Shown here in pieces: positions 35,222 through 44,335 of a DNA stretch of 64,000 nucleotides. The stretch comes from Candidatus Krumholzibacteriota bacterium. GTDB taxonomy: Bacteria > Krumholzibacteriota > Krumholzibacteriia > Krumholzibacteriales > WJIX01. The DNA lies in NCBI GenBank assembly GCA_034520215.1, contig JAXHNR010000001.1, positions 310,001 through 374,000 of the forward strand, written 5' to 3'. The stretch's first letter is position 1; each line of letters begins with the position of its first letter. The position numbers and the translations under genes were made by a program. The notes beneath the pieces are model-generated. The model was not told where the DNA came from. It ran no database searches and saw only the letters and a list, made by a program, of their open reading frames with translations.

Positions 35222-36835
35222 TTACTCAGCCGTATCCCATTCCGCTATCTTCTCCATCCGGAGCTGAACCGGTCCGTCGGCGCTGTAAGTTTCGTATGAG
35301 TTGTAATCCCAGTTTAAGTATTTCGACGCGCCGCCGCCTTCGGTAGTAATAAGGAAACGGTTGGACAGATGACCGAAGTAGAGAGCCTGATCGCGCGGCC
35401 AGGGTTGATCCCCGCCGCTTGGGTCTACGGGAATCCATCCGTACCCCGGAAGGAATACTTCGCACCATCTGTGATAGACGTAGTCGTAGCACGCGTCTTC
35501 TCCGCGCACTACTACAGCTCCGGAATATCTGGCCGGAATTCCCGCGGCTCTGCACATCGCAATATAGAGAAAGGCGTATTCAGAGCATGACCCGGATCCC
35601 CGCTTGATTATCGTAGGGGCGATATCCCATCCTCCTACCCTTTTATAGAAGAGGTTATCACGCAGGTAATCGAATATCTTCCTAGCGATCCAGTAGGGAT
35701 TCTCTTCCCCGTCCAGAGCCTCTTTCACGGCTTTCTGTATCGCTGGATCTTCCAGTCTGTACTTATCATTGTTTTCCAGGAAACTCTTGCTTATTTCCTC
35801 AGGTATATCCTCGAGAGATCCAACCTTTTCGGGGAAAAGGTAATAACTTACATCGTATATTTTCGCCTTGACTTTCATCACACAGGTAAAACGCTCCTGA
35901 GGATCAAGAGTTGGGCGATTGAAAAGCGCCACCTTCTGACCCCAGCGGTCGGTGTGAAAATCATCCTGCTTTTGACCGTAGGAAATATCAATGATCTCCT
36001 GTGTAGCCCGGTCTCTTGGAACGGCGAGGTAAACGTTAAGGTCTTCAACTCTTCCCGGACCGAAATTTATAATATCCTGAGTAAATTCGATATTCGAGTA
36101 TCTTTCCTCAGAGCGTCTGAACTTAGAATCTCCAAATACAGTCATTGTCGAGATAAGATCTGTCTGGTAGTCAGAAACAAGAAGTTTTGAATCCGCCCAG
36201 GAAAGCCCCCATGGGTATGGTCCGGGAGCAGGGAGTATCATTATGACCGAACCTGTATTAGTATCCACCCTGTAAACTTCATCCTTCGATCTATCCGCTA
36301 TCCAGAGGTATTCGCCGTCCCAGGCAAGTCCGCGCGGGTCTTGAGACGGGGATTTGAATGATATAATGGTCGTTCCATCCTCGGGACTTATGCAAGTTAT
36401 GCTGTTCTTGCTGTTGTCGGAAAACCACAGGTATTCACCATCGTGGGCCAGGCCCCTCGGATCCGGCGTCGGAGTGTTTATTACACCGAGGCTTTTTCCG
36501 GTTTCAGGGTCTATTTTGTATATTTTACCTGAATAAGCTTCTGTCGATGTGTTGGTAAAGTCCATATCGGCAACCCAGAGAAATTCTCCGTCCCAGGCGA
36601 GGCCCGTCATAAAATAACCGGGGCCGTCGAAAGATTTTGTCACTTCACCGCTCTCATAATTGATGCAGTAGATTCTGTCTGTCTTACGGTCGGCGGTCCA
36701 GATATTATCGCCGTCGAAAGCGATACCCGTCACACATGACGAGGGAAGTGCCATTTCACTTTCTACATCCCCGATTCCGGCGATCGCGCCCGCCGGAATG
36801 AACATCAGAATAAGAAGAAAATGCAGGGCTTTCAT
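35222..36835 (-). CDS. Secreted beta-propeller/transglutaminase-like protein
   Basis: Protein of 537 residues with a signal peptide (1-20). Residues about 25-230 form a chain of five to six repeated modules with the pattern GLAWDGEYLWIADR, i.e. a PQQ/NHL-type propeller. The C-terminal half is a transglutaminase-like domain with a complete triad: C417 (GSCSEYA), H455 (YHRW) and D471 (VDPSGG). Such domains can be proteases, crosslinkers or amidases; which applies here is unknown. ATG 36835 lies behind a GGAGG site. The gene stands alone on its strand. Confidence 0.9.
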   Translation of the reverse strand: MKALHFLLILMFIPAGAIAGIGDVESEMALPSSCVTGIAFDGDNIWTADRKTDRIYCINYESGEVTKSFDGPGYFMTGLAWDGEFLWVADMDFTNTSTEAYSGKIYKIDPETGKSLGVINTPTPDPRGLAHDGEYLWFSDNSKNSITCISPEDGTTIISFKSPSQDPRGLAWDGEYLWIADRSKDEVYRVDTNTGSVIMILPAPGPYPWGLSWADSKLLVSDYQTDLISTMTVFGDSKFRRSEERYSNIEFTQDIINFGPGRVEDLNVYLAVPRDRATQEIIDISYGQKQDDFHTDRWGQKVALFNRPTLDPQERFTCVMKVKAKIYDVSYYLFPEKVGSLEDIPEEISKSFLENNDKYRLEDPAIQKAVKEALDGEENPYWIARKIFDYLRDNLFYKRVGGWDIAPTIIKRGSGSCSEYAFLYIAMCRAAGIPARYSGAVVVRGEDACYDYVYHRWCEVFLPGYGWIPVDPSGGDQPWPRDQALYFGHLSNRFLITTEGGGASKYLNWDYNSYETYSADGPVQLRMEKIAEWDTAE

Positions 36836-36955
36836 AATCGTATCCTCCCTTAATAAAGGTAATAGTATACACTTTTAAACAGGATAAGAGTAAGGTATCA
36901 CTCAGAGATAATGCAAGAGGTAAATATTGAAGCTCCCTTGAGAGAGTCTAACGGC

Positions 36956-37360
36956 TTAAGGGGCAATATAGGGTTTTATATCCAGTATGGGAGTACCGTC
37001 CAGCATATCGATCCCCGAAACACGGAGTACATTCTTTTCTCTGCTGATAACTTCTAAGACAGAAAGGCCTAAAGGGTTAGGCCTCTTGGGAGAGCATATA
37101 CTGAACACCCCTTTTTTTTTATCTCTGTGCGGAGGTTTCTGCTTCAGTTTTTCGCTCTTAAACGGTGGACTTTTGTGGAAGTTGAAAATAACCGCTATTT
37201 TATCTCCCGGTTCGATGCTTGACAATCCTTCCGTGTATTCGGGGGCGATCACCAGTTCGCCCTCCAGATCTGAAATACTGCAGTGGTTTGGAACTTCTTT
37301 GTGCTTGCTCCTTAGATATCCTATAGGTTCGAGGTTGATCAATAGATTACCTTCCTTCAT
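36956..37360 (-). CDS. TrmO/TsaA-family tRNA methyltransferase
   Basis: Small protein (134 residues) of the TsaA/YaeB family, whose characterised member TrmO uses SAM to N-methylate t6A37 in tRNA-Thr. The SAM-binding signature GVFSICSPKRPNPLGLS (about 83-100) is clear, as is the LDGTPILDIKPY segment near the C-terminus. The family's longer members carry an extra C-terminal domain absent here, so this is a single-domain version similar to archaeal forms. The start is ATG 37360, ribosome site GAAGG weakly placed. It stands alone. Confidence 0.85.
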   Translation of the reverse strand: MKEGNLLINLEPIGYLRSKHKEVPNHCSISDLEGELVIAPEYTEGLSSIEPGDKIAVIFNFHKSPPFKSEKLKQKPPHRDKKKGVFSICSPKRPNPLGLSVLEVISREKNVLRVSGIDMLDGTPILDIKPYIAP

Positions 37361-37708
37361 AGAGATTCAAAATAGGGCCTGACCTTCTGTTTTTAGTGCC
37401 GGTTTCATCATTTGATAATAATAAATATAGTAAACATTTCAGCGGGGGGCAAGATTATGCACCGAAACGAGTAATTGCAAGCCTAAAATAATAAGAAAAT
37501 CATTTTATATCCTATTTTTTCTTTACAAAAAAGATCTAAAGCTTATACTGCGTTACTAATCTCGCAGAGGGTCTTAAGCTCCTGTGTTATTTGATTTCGC
37601 TAAGATTAAACATAAAAATATAACTTGTTTAATTTAAGAAATAAGAAAAAGTGAGAATATTCACTCTAACCGGACGGATAGTTAGAATAAAAAGAGCAGG
37701 TATTCGAT
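37361..37708. other. Divergent intergenic region between trmO-like gene and porin
   Basis: AT-rich sequence that must carry promoters for both genes. TTTACA at about 37532 followed by TATACT-like bases about 18 further on is a possible rightward promoter, but not strong. No frame or hairpin stands out. Confidence 0.4.
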
Positions 37709-38713
37709 ATGAAACTATTAAAACAGGAATCTATAGTTTACGTTCTCGCGATAATGATCGTTGTCGGAATTAACGGTCCGAAGGCGGCAGCTCGACAGAA
37801 TGATGTGTCTTCAATAGCTGTCAGCCGGGGTGATATAGAGTTTTTTGGGATGACCCACCAGCAGTATTTGTACGGTCTCGGCGATATTGAAGAGTCGAAA
37901 TTTATCTCAAAAAGAGTACGCCTGGGCGCTAAGGGTGAAATAAACAGTTATTCTGGCATCAAGATAATGGCGGAATTCGCGGGGACGCCCAAACTTCTTG
38001 ACGGTGTTATTAATTTGACTCCGTCTGAAAAGATCACTTTTTCAATCGGTCAGTACAAACCTCCCTTTGGAACAGACTTTCTGATCTCTGCTACCGCGTT
38101 TCCTTTCGTTAATCCGACAAAGGTAAAAAAACTTGGTACCGGCAGGGATATAGGTATGAGCATTAATGTTAAAAACAGATTCAGCGATAGTTTCAGCTTG
38201 AATTTCGATGCCGGGCTTTTCAACGGTTCTGGTAAAAACTCAGAGGATAAGAATGAGAGCAAAAATTTTATATCCCGCCTTGAAATTGGATTGATGGAGA
38301 TGTTTACAATAGCCCCTAATGTGATTATAGGGAAGACTAATGACGCGGCTGACCCTGAGGATTTATCCACCTACGGCGGTTCAATCAGATGGGAATGGAA
38401 AAATGAAGTTGTAGTCGGCGAGTATATTCATTCCAGTGATGCTCTCGATAAGGAGGGATGGTACATCTGGGGCGGACATACTTTCGTTACAGACTTTAAA
38501 TTTCTTCCCGAGATACAGGTGCTTGCGAGATATGAAGAGTTAGATGAAGATCTTAACATCACAGGCGATAAAACAGACCGGATTACTCTGGGTACGAATC
38601 TCTTTGTCGACAAAAAGTACACCAAGGTCAGTCTTAATTATCAGATAAACGGCGAGGAAGGGGCTTCGAAAGATAATAATGAAATAGCTGTTAATTTTCA
38701 GCTGGTTTTCTAA
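37709..38713 (+). CDS. Outer-membrane porin, phosphate-selective porin O/P-like
   Basis: Protein of 334 residues with a signal peptide (about 1-29) and an all-beta mature part with alternating patterns. The KPPFGTDFL segment near residue 114 followed by SATAFPFVNP is characteristic of the OprO/OprP family, and the protein ends in phenylalanine as outer-membrane barrels do. The specificity (phosphate or another anion) cannot be read from sequence. A modest ribosome site (GCAGG) precedes ATG 37709. Confidence 0.85.
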   Translation: MKLLKQESIVYVLAIMIVVGINGPKAAARQNDVSSIAVSRGDIEFFGMTHQQYLYGLGDIEESKFISKRVRLGAKGEINSYSGIKIMAEFAGTPKLLDGVINLTPSEKITFSIGQYKPPFGTDFLISATAFPFVNPTKVKKLGTGRDIGMSINVKNRFSDSFSLNFDAGLFNGSGKNSEDKNESKNFISRLEIGLMEMFTIAPNVIIGKTNDAADPEDLSTYGGSIRWEWKNEVVVGEYIHSSDALDKEGWYIWGGHTFVTDFKFLPEIQVLARYEELDEDLNITGDKTDRITLGTNLFVDKKYTKVSLNYQINGEEGASKDNNEIAVNFQLVF

Positions 38714-38762
38714 GGCGGAGGATTTTATACAGCTGAAAAGGAACCGAATTTATTGCCAGAAG

Positions 38763-39506
38763 CTAGAAGCCGCGTTCCTTCTTTATCTTTTCATACGCTG
38801 TCTGGATTTCTTCAAAACGCCTTGTGGCAAAATCGATGAATTCTTCCGGAAGGCCTTTGGAAACTATTGTATCCGGATGGAAATCTTTCACGAGTTTTCT
38901 ATAGCTTGTTTTTATCTCTTTATCAGAGCTGGACCTGTTGCAGCCTAGAATTTTGTAGTACTTATCTACATCCTCAAAATAACGGGCTTTCAGATTTTTA
39001 TACTCTTCATTGCTTATATTGAATATCTTTCTTATTCTGCCGAGGGCGTTCTCCTCTGCGGGGTGAAGTTTGCCGTCCGCTGCGGCAACCTGAAAAAGAA
39101 CGTCCATAAAAGATAAGAGAACTGCGGGATTCCGCCGGTTAATCCGGTAAAGCTGGTTGGCGAAATCGTCAATTGAATACCTCGAGTTTTTAGCTTCGTT
39201 GAAGACCTTTCTGGCAAAGTTTTCCTCTCTCGCGGATATATTCATGCTGCTTATAAAATTATCTACAACACCAAGCTCATCTCTTGTTACAATTCCGTCT
39301 GTTTTAGCAAGTTTGCCAAGTATGGAGAAAACGCTGACGAAAAAAGCGGCTTTTGCCTGTTCAGATTGCCTGTAAGCCGGAGAGCGGCCTGCGGTCATCT
39401 TTTTGTCTACAAAGTGATGGCCCAGGGCTGCTCCGGCAATAGCTCCCAGGGGACCACCTATGAAGAGGCCGAGTGAACCGAATGTGAGTTTTCCGTACCA
39501 GGTCAT
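38763..39506 (-). CDS. DjlA-like co-chaperone with TerB and J domains
   Basis: Protein of 247 residues: an N-terminal hydrophobic glycine-rich segment (about 8-30, LGLFIGGPLGAIAGAALG) that probably inserts in the membrane, a TerB-like helical domain (about 50-170 with AKTDGIVTRDELG and AAADGKLHPAEEN motifs), and a C-terminal J domain with HPD (about 213-215). This is the DjlA architecture, a membrane-tethered partner of DnaK. A GGAG site precedes ATG 39506. It converges with the porin, 49 bases between stops. Confidence 0.92.
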   Translation of the reverse strand: MTWYGKLTFGSLGLFIGGPLGAIAGAALGHHFVDKKMTAGRSPAYRQSEQAKAAFFVSVFSILGKLAKTDGIVTRDELGVVDNFISSMNISAREENFARKVFNEAKNSRYSIDDFANQLYRINRRNPAVLLSFMDVLFQVAAADGKLHPAEENALGRIRKIFNISNEEYKNLKARYFEDVDKYYKILGCNRSSSDKEIKTSYRKLVKDFHPDTIVSKGLPEEFIDFATRRFEEIQTAYEKIKKERGF

Positions 39507-39710
39507 TTGAATTCTCCAGTTGCTAGATACAAGTAGGATAATAAATTATATATCAAATAACCGCTCTGATGTCCAGGGGTTCTCAAGTATTTGGGCAGCT
39601 TTTGCAAATACGGTGCAGTAACGGTTTGAGAGATTCTCTTAACTAAGATGATATTTTATTAATTTACTCCGAGGAAGATATCTTCCGATGGATCTATGAG
39701 GTATCTTATC

Positions 39711-42700
39711 TTATTGATTTTTAAGTTCTCTTATCTCATCAAATACCCTTTTCCTAAATGGCACAGACAGGTAGCTTGTTTTAAGTTTATCCCCTTCGAT
39801 AGATTCTGTTATCTGTCTTATTGTTTCAATGGAATTACGATAGTTTGAGATGGTCTCGTTAATTTGGCCGTTTGCTCTGTAGTAGAGAGCTAGCTGGCGG
39901 TATAACTGCCAGGTGGTTTCTCTTGTTCCCATTTTCTTGCTCAATTTGAGTCCCGCTTTGAGTATCTTTTCGGCTTTTTGTGTTTGATTTTTCCGGGCAA
40001 GCCCGCCCTCGGCGAGAAGGAGGGACGGTTCTAAATATCTGCAGTGGATTTCGTTAAAGATAGCACGGGCTTCTTTCAGGTTCCCGGCTGCTTCTGTGTG
40101 TTTACCTTCTTCAAGGTTAATCATGCTGAGTGTTATTAACGCGTCTACGATATCGTCTCTGTCGTTTGTTTTGCGGAAAGATTTGAGGGCTTTTTGTATG
40201 TATTTGACAGTTTTGCCGCATTGAAGCCGCTGGGAGTAAAAGCGTGTTTTGTATAGTTGTGAAATCCCGAATTGTATTGTATTATTAAATCTTAAAGCAT
40301 TTTCTTTTGTTTTTTTGTAATACTTCTGGAAATCATTTTCTTTTTCATTTCCGAGAGTGTGATAAATCAAACAGAACTTTCCTGTAAATCGGTGGTAAAC
40401 TTGTTTAATTCTGTATTCTTTTATTATCCTTATTCCTTCATTGAGCGATAACATGGCCTTGTTATATTCTGCCAATGAGTAATACATAAGGGCTAGATTG
40501 GATATATTAGTCAGAAATGGTAATAATGCCTTATACTTACCGGCAACTTCGGTAATTTCTTTAAGAATATTTATTGCCTCATGGAATTCCCCGTTTATAT
40601 AATTGATTCCTCCGAGCATCCTTAAACTAAGAATTTTATTTAAGCCGTCATTAGTTTGGTTATCCATTTTAAGTTTAATATCAAGATATTTTTTTATTTT
40701 ATCATAATCTCCGCTGAAAAAATAGAATGAAGATAGACGGGATAGTATCTTTTTTCTTGTATATGTATCAACCGAGTTTATTAATGGTTCTAATTCTTTT
40801 ATAATGTCAATAGTTTTCTCTTCGTTACCTCCGATTTTCTCATGATAGAGATATTTAGAAAGAGCAATGGCGTATGTATTAATATCAGTACCCTTAGCTA
40901 TTCTTGCAGCTTTATTTGTAATTGCCAGTCTTCTATCTTCAGTTAATTCCGAAAGATTAAGCAGTATTTCACTCTGTAGTTTTTTATTCTTAGCGCGGAC
41001 TGCTAATTCTAGAGCTTTATCAAACAGCTTTTTAGGTTTTCTTTCTTTACCCAGATAGTCGGAATAAATTATACCAAGTTCCTTATAATATTCAGCTTTC
41101 TGTGTGTCGGAGGAGCCAAGTTCGATAAGTCTTTCAAAATCATCTATAGCATGCTGCGTTAACCCGGCCTGAAGTTCAATCGGGGCGATAAGCTCCAGCA
41201 CTGAATACAGTTGTCTGCTGTTCCCCTTATTTTTTATCAGTTTCTTCAGTTTTGCAAGAAGGTCGAGACAATCATAGATTTCATATCTTTCTTTTAATTC
41301 ACCCGCGGCCAGAAGACCGTATTTTAGAGCTTTATCCGGCACCCTCCCGTATATAAAGTGTTTCGCGAGTTGGACTGAATTTGTCGATTTATCTCCCTCA
41401 AGCATTCGTCCTATCTCGCTATTCAGGCTGACTCTTTTCTTCCAGGATGTCTTTGCCCGTATAAATTCTTTGAATATCGATTGATTAAACTCAATATAGC
41501 CTTTTTCCAGATGTAGAATCTTTTTCCCGGTCAGGATTTGTATTGACTGGGTTATATCTTCTTTCGTTTTCGATAACAGTTCAGACAGTTTTTCTACTGA
41601 AATTCTCTTTTCAAAGAAAGCTGCTGCCTGAAGAATATTCTTCTCTTTTCTTGTCAGTCTTCTGTAAGATGCGGCGGCTGTCTCTTTAAGGGTTTCAGGC
41701 AGCCGGTATTCTTTATAGGCAATTCTGTTTAGCCGCGTGGCGCCTCCGAAATGTTCTATAATCCCTTCCGAGGCTAGCTGTTTTAATACTTCTATTAGAA
41801 ACAGTGGAATACCATCTGTTCGTTCATGGAGTTCCCTGATTTCTTTGTCATTAAATGTATTATCACCAAGGAGTTCATGCGCAAGCTGCTTAATATGGGT
41901 TTTGCCAAGAGGATTTATATTCAAAGATGAAGTTGGCTCCAAAGCTGTAATTTCTTGATATGTTTCCCTGTATATCCTGGATATGGAAATGTCTGTACTT
42001 TTTGAAATGATAACTCTTGTTCTTGAGCCAAGAAAATCAGTTTCATATACGAGATGATTAGTGAAACGAAGAAAATCAGCGCTGAAACGGTTGATATCCG
42101 GAATGCAGATCAGAACAGGTTGTTTTATAGACAGTTTATGAATAAACTGTATAATATTATCATAGATAATAACGGAGCTGTCTTCCTTAACTGTTTTGCC
42201 GCTTTTATTCCTTTCAGCTATTGAACTTAGTATTTTCTTATGGCTAGATATGAGTTTTCTCTTATCTATAGAAGAAAGATTTTCCGAGAGGGTTTCTATG
42301 AATCTATCGAATGAATTATCGGAATATAGATCGCCTGATAGATCAAAGACAAACTGCCCTGCCAGTTGCTCTTTCTTAACGCATTCTGCTAATAATTTCT
42401 TTTTACCAACCCCTCTCTTTCCTTCAAGGATAAGCGTTTTCCCATTAAACTTATCGTCACTTAAGAAGGTATCAATTTCTTCAAGTTCCTTGTCTCTTCC
42501 AACAAGAATATTTTCGTTAAGTTTGATCTTGCTATGTTCCTTTTTACTTGCAAGGAGCCATGTTTCCTGGAGGGCTTCCTTTGAATCAGAAATTCGTTCA
42601 TCCCGGTCTATTCTGCATAGGTCAAGAATGAATAAAGAGAGAGAGAAGGCGTTCTTGACACCGGCGGCGGAAAGATGTCCGGAGAGCAGTTTATAATTTT

Positions 42701-43352
42701 CTTCGTAGAAATTATTTCTGATATTTGAAGCGATTGGAGCTTTTATTCCCGTTATAGATTCAATCAGAGTCATGCCGAGAGCATATAGATCTGAGCTTTC
42801 AGAGTATTTAGCATTTTTTAGAATTTTCGGAGCTAAAAATCGCGGTGTACCGCTTATACTCTTTCTTATTGTGGAAGAAGCTGAGGCGAGTCCGAAGTCG
42901 AGTAGTTTAACAGTTATTTGTCCTGTTTTATTATTTATTAACATAATATTTTCAGGTTTTATATCACCGTGGAGTATATTTTTTTTGTGAAGGTATGACA
43001 GGGCGTTGATTATCTGTTCTAGAATATCAGGTAAGAGATACAAATTTTTATTTTGAGAAATGAAACTTCTAAGATCTCTTCCATTTATGAGTTCCATCGT
43101 AAAGTACGGGATGTTGTTTTGAAGGATTCCGAAATCACACACTTTTATAAGCCCCGTGTGATCAAGTGAAGAGAGTGTCTTAAATTCGTTGGCAAGTGTC
43201 TTTGCAGAGTTTGTTTTCAGATTGTTTAATATTTTCAGAGCAATAATATTGCCGCTGATAGTATCCTTTACCTTAAATACTTTCCCTGCGGCGCCTTTCC
43301 CGAGCGTGGCCAATTTTATGTATCTTGCCGGCAGTTTATATTCTCTCTCCAT
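39711..43352 (-). CDS. PknK-like Ser/Thr kinase with AAA/STAND ATPase and TPR repeats
   Basis: Protein of 1213 residues. N-terminal kinase domain (about 10-270): glycine loop GKGAAGKV (18-25), lysine K40, catalytic loop HGDIKPEN (128-135, D130) and DFG (152-154), all intact. A P-loop ATPase follows, with GRDKELEEI and Walker A GKRGVGKKK near 309-317, and then about ten TPR-like units (670-1190). This matches PknK/MalT-type signalling ATPases, but it has no C-terminal DNA-binding domain, so it must act by phosphorylation or protein contact. A palindrome CTCCATTATGGAG covers the start codon at 43352, and no good ribosome site is visible. Confidence 0.93.
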   Translation of the reverse strand: MEREYKLPARYIKLATLGKGAAGKVFKVKDTISGNIIALKILNNLKTNSAKTLANEFKTLSSLDHTGLIKVCDFGILQNNIPYFTMELINGRDLRSFISQNKNLYLLPDILEQIINALSYLHKKNILHGDIKPENIMLINNKTGQITVKLLDFGLASASSTIRKSISGTPRFLAPKILKNAKYSESSDLYALGMTLIESITGIKAPIASNIRNNFYEENYKLLSGHLSAAGVKNAFSLSLFILDLCRIDRDERISDSKEALQETWLLASKKEHSKIKLNENILVGRDKELEEIDTFLSDDKFNGKTLILEGKRGVGKKKLLAECVKKEQLAGQFVFDLSGDLYSDNSFDRFIETLSENLSSIDKRKLISSHKKILSSIAERNKSGKTVKEDSSVIIYDNIIQFIHKLSIKQPVLICIPDINRFSADFLRFTNHLVYETDFLGSRTRVIISKSTDISISRIYRETYQEITALEPTSSLNINPLGKTHIKQLAHELLGDNTFNDKEIRELHERTDGIPLFLIEVLKQLASEGIIEHFGGATRLNRIAYKEYRLPETLKETAAASYRRLTRKEKNILQAAAFFEKRISVEKLSELLSKTKEDITQSIQILTGKKILHLEKGYIEFNQSIFKEFIRAKTSWKKRVSLNSEIGRMLEGDKSTNSVQLAKHFIYGRVPDKALKYGLLAAGELKERYEIYDCLDLLAKLKKLIKNKGNSRQLYSVLELIAPIELQAGLTQHAIDDFERLIELGSSDTQKAEYYKELGIIYSDYLGKERKPKKLFDKALELAVRAKNKKLQSEILLNLSELTEDRRLAITNKAARIAKGTDINTYAIALSKYLYHEKIGGNEEKTIDIIKELEPLINSVDTYTRKKILSRLSSFYFFSGDYDKIKKYLDIKLKMDNQTNDGLNKILSLRMLGGINYINGEFHEAINILKEITEVAGKYKALLPFLTNISNLALMYYSLAEYNKAMLSLNEGIRIIKEYRIKQVYHRFTGKFCLIYHTLGNEKENDFQKYYKKTKENALRFNNTIQFGISQLYKTRFYSQRLQCGKTVKYIQKALKSFRKTNDRDDIVDALITLSMINLEEGKHTEAAGNLKEARAIFNEIHCRYLEPSLLLAEGGLARKNQTQKAEKILKAGLKLSKKMGTRETTWQLYRQLALYYRANGQINETISNYRNSIETIRQITESIEGDKLKTSYLSVPFRKRVFDEIRELKNQ

Positions 43353-43390
43353 AATGGAGTATCTTAAGGGGAAGAACTTGAAAATACCAA

Positions 43391-43424
43391 TAAAAAACCC
43401 TCCGGGTAAACCGGAGGGTTTGAT
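43391..43424 (-). terminator. Rho-independent terminator
   Basis: Perfect 11-bp stem AAACCCTCCGG/CCGGAGGGTTT (43395-43405 and 43411-43421) around a 5-base loop; reading leftward it is followed by a run of T. It lies 20 bases beyond the stop of the ZU5-like lipoprotein gene and 40 before the kinase start, thus ends the lipoprotein transcript and insulates the kinase gene. Confidence 0.9.
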
Positions 43425-43443
43425 AAAAGGCTACAAATATTCA

Positions 43444-43983
43444 TTAATATTTATCTTCTATACCATAATCACTAAAATGCTCCAGCTCTGCTTTAACTTG
43501 GCCATCTTCAGTATATTCACCGATATATTCCCAGATCCCGGTTTCTTCATTGAACCAGACTACTTTGATCTCCCTATTTTCTGAGTCTATAAGATCGGTC
43601 GATAGTGACATTATCACATCTTTGTTGAACTCTATTCCATGGGGTCCCAGCTCTACAACCGCGCTTGGGAACCTGGGCATTTCAATCGTTATCTCCGTGT
43701 CCTTATCGAGCGCTCCCGGCGGGAAATAAAGACTGAAGTAACCGTTATCGATTGTTCCGCCTTCCCCGGCGGAAATAACTTTTGAAGCTGTTCCCACAAT
43801 AGGTCTGGAGGAACCCTCAGAGGTGGAGAGAAGCTGAACGAAAAGGGGGTTCTCGACACCGGACAAATCATTATTTTCCTGCGAGGGGGAAACAGGAGAG
43901 TAATCTCCACAGCCGATAGCAGCCAGTACACTGAGGAAGGTAATTAAAGTGAGGAATTTTCGTGCTATGGATTGTCCTGACAT
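43444..43983 (-). CDS. Lipoprotein with ZU5-like domain
   Basis: Putative lipoprotein of 179 residues from ATG 43983 (AGGAGG 8 bases upstream; the frame opens at GTG 43992). The lipobox SVLAAIGC precedes the acylated cysteine near residue 25. The mature part resembles a ZU5 domain: GGTIDNGYFSLYFPPGALDKDTEITIE, then a GPHGIEF-type segment and a WEYIGEY stretch ending in HFSDYGI. ZU5 domains in bacterial surface proteins are usually adhesive or structural. It is followed by a strong terminator. Function unknown. Confidence 0.8.
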   Translation of the reverse strand: MSGQSIARKFLTLITFLSVLAAIGCGDYSPVSPSQENNDLSGVENPLFVQLLSTSEGSSRPIVGTASKVISAGEGGTIDNGYFSLYFPPGALDKDTEITIEMPRFPSAVVELGPHGIEFNKDVIMSLSTDLIDSENREIKVVWFNEETGIWEYIGEYTEDGQVKAELEHFSDYGIEDKY

Positions 43984-44335
43984 TCTTCCCACCTCCTGAG
44001 GGTTAAGGCAAAACTTTTAAAATCATTCATTACTTTCGTTTTCCAGTTACTTCAATAAGGCAATGCCGATGCCATAGAGTGTTTAAGCACTGCGGAAATG
44101 ATTAATTCGAACCGGAACAGGAATATTTTTCTTTAATTTAAGATAGCGTAACTCAAAGTTATTTAATCAGATATGACTATCGTAATCTTATGTTTAAAGG
44201 CCTTTTAACCCTTCCGTATAAATAAATTTATTCAGGCATGGGTACTTTCTGACTCAAAGCAATTGCGGATTTTTCAGGGGAAAATCGGGTTTGTTTTAAG
44301 GGTAAAGCAGCGGTAAGCTTGTAAATTATTGTATG
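43984..44335. other. Intergenic region upstream of the ZU5-like lipoprotein gene
   Basis: AT-rich spacer between two leftward genes. GCCATAGAGTGTTTA at 44071-44085 recurs at 23808-23822. A TTGAAG/TAATGA pair (17 apart, on the minus strand near 44020-44050) is a weak promoter candidate. No coding frame. Confidence 0.4.
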
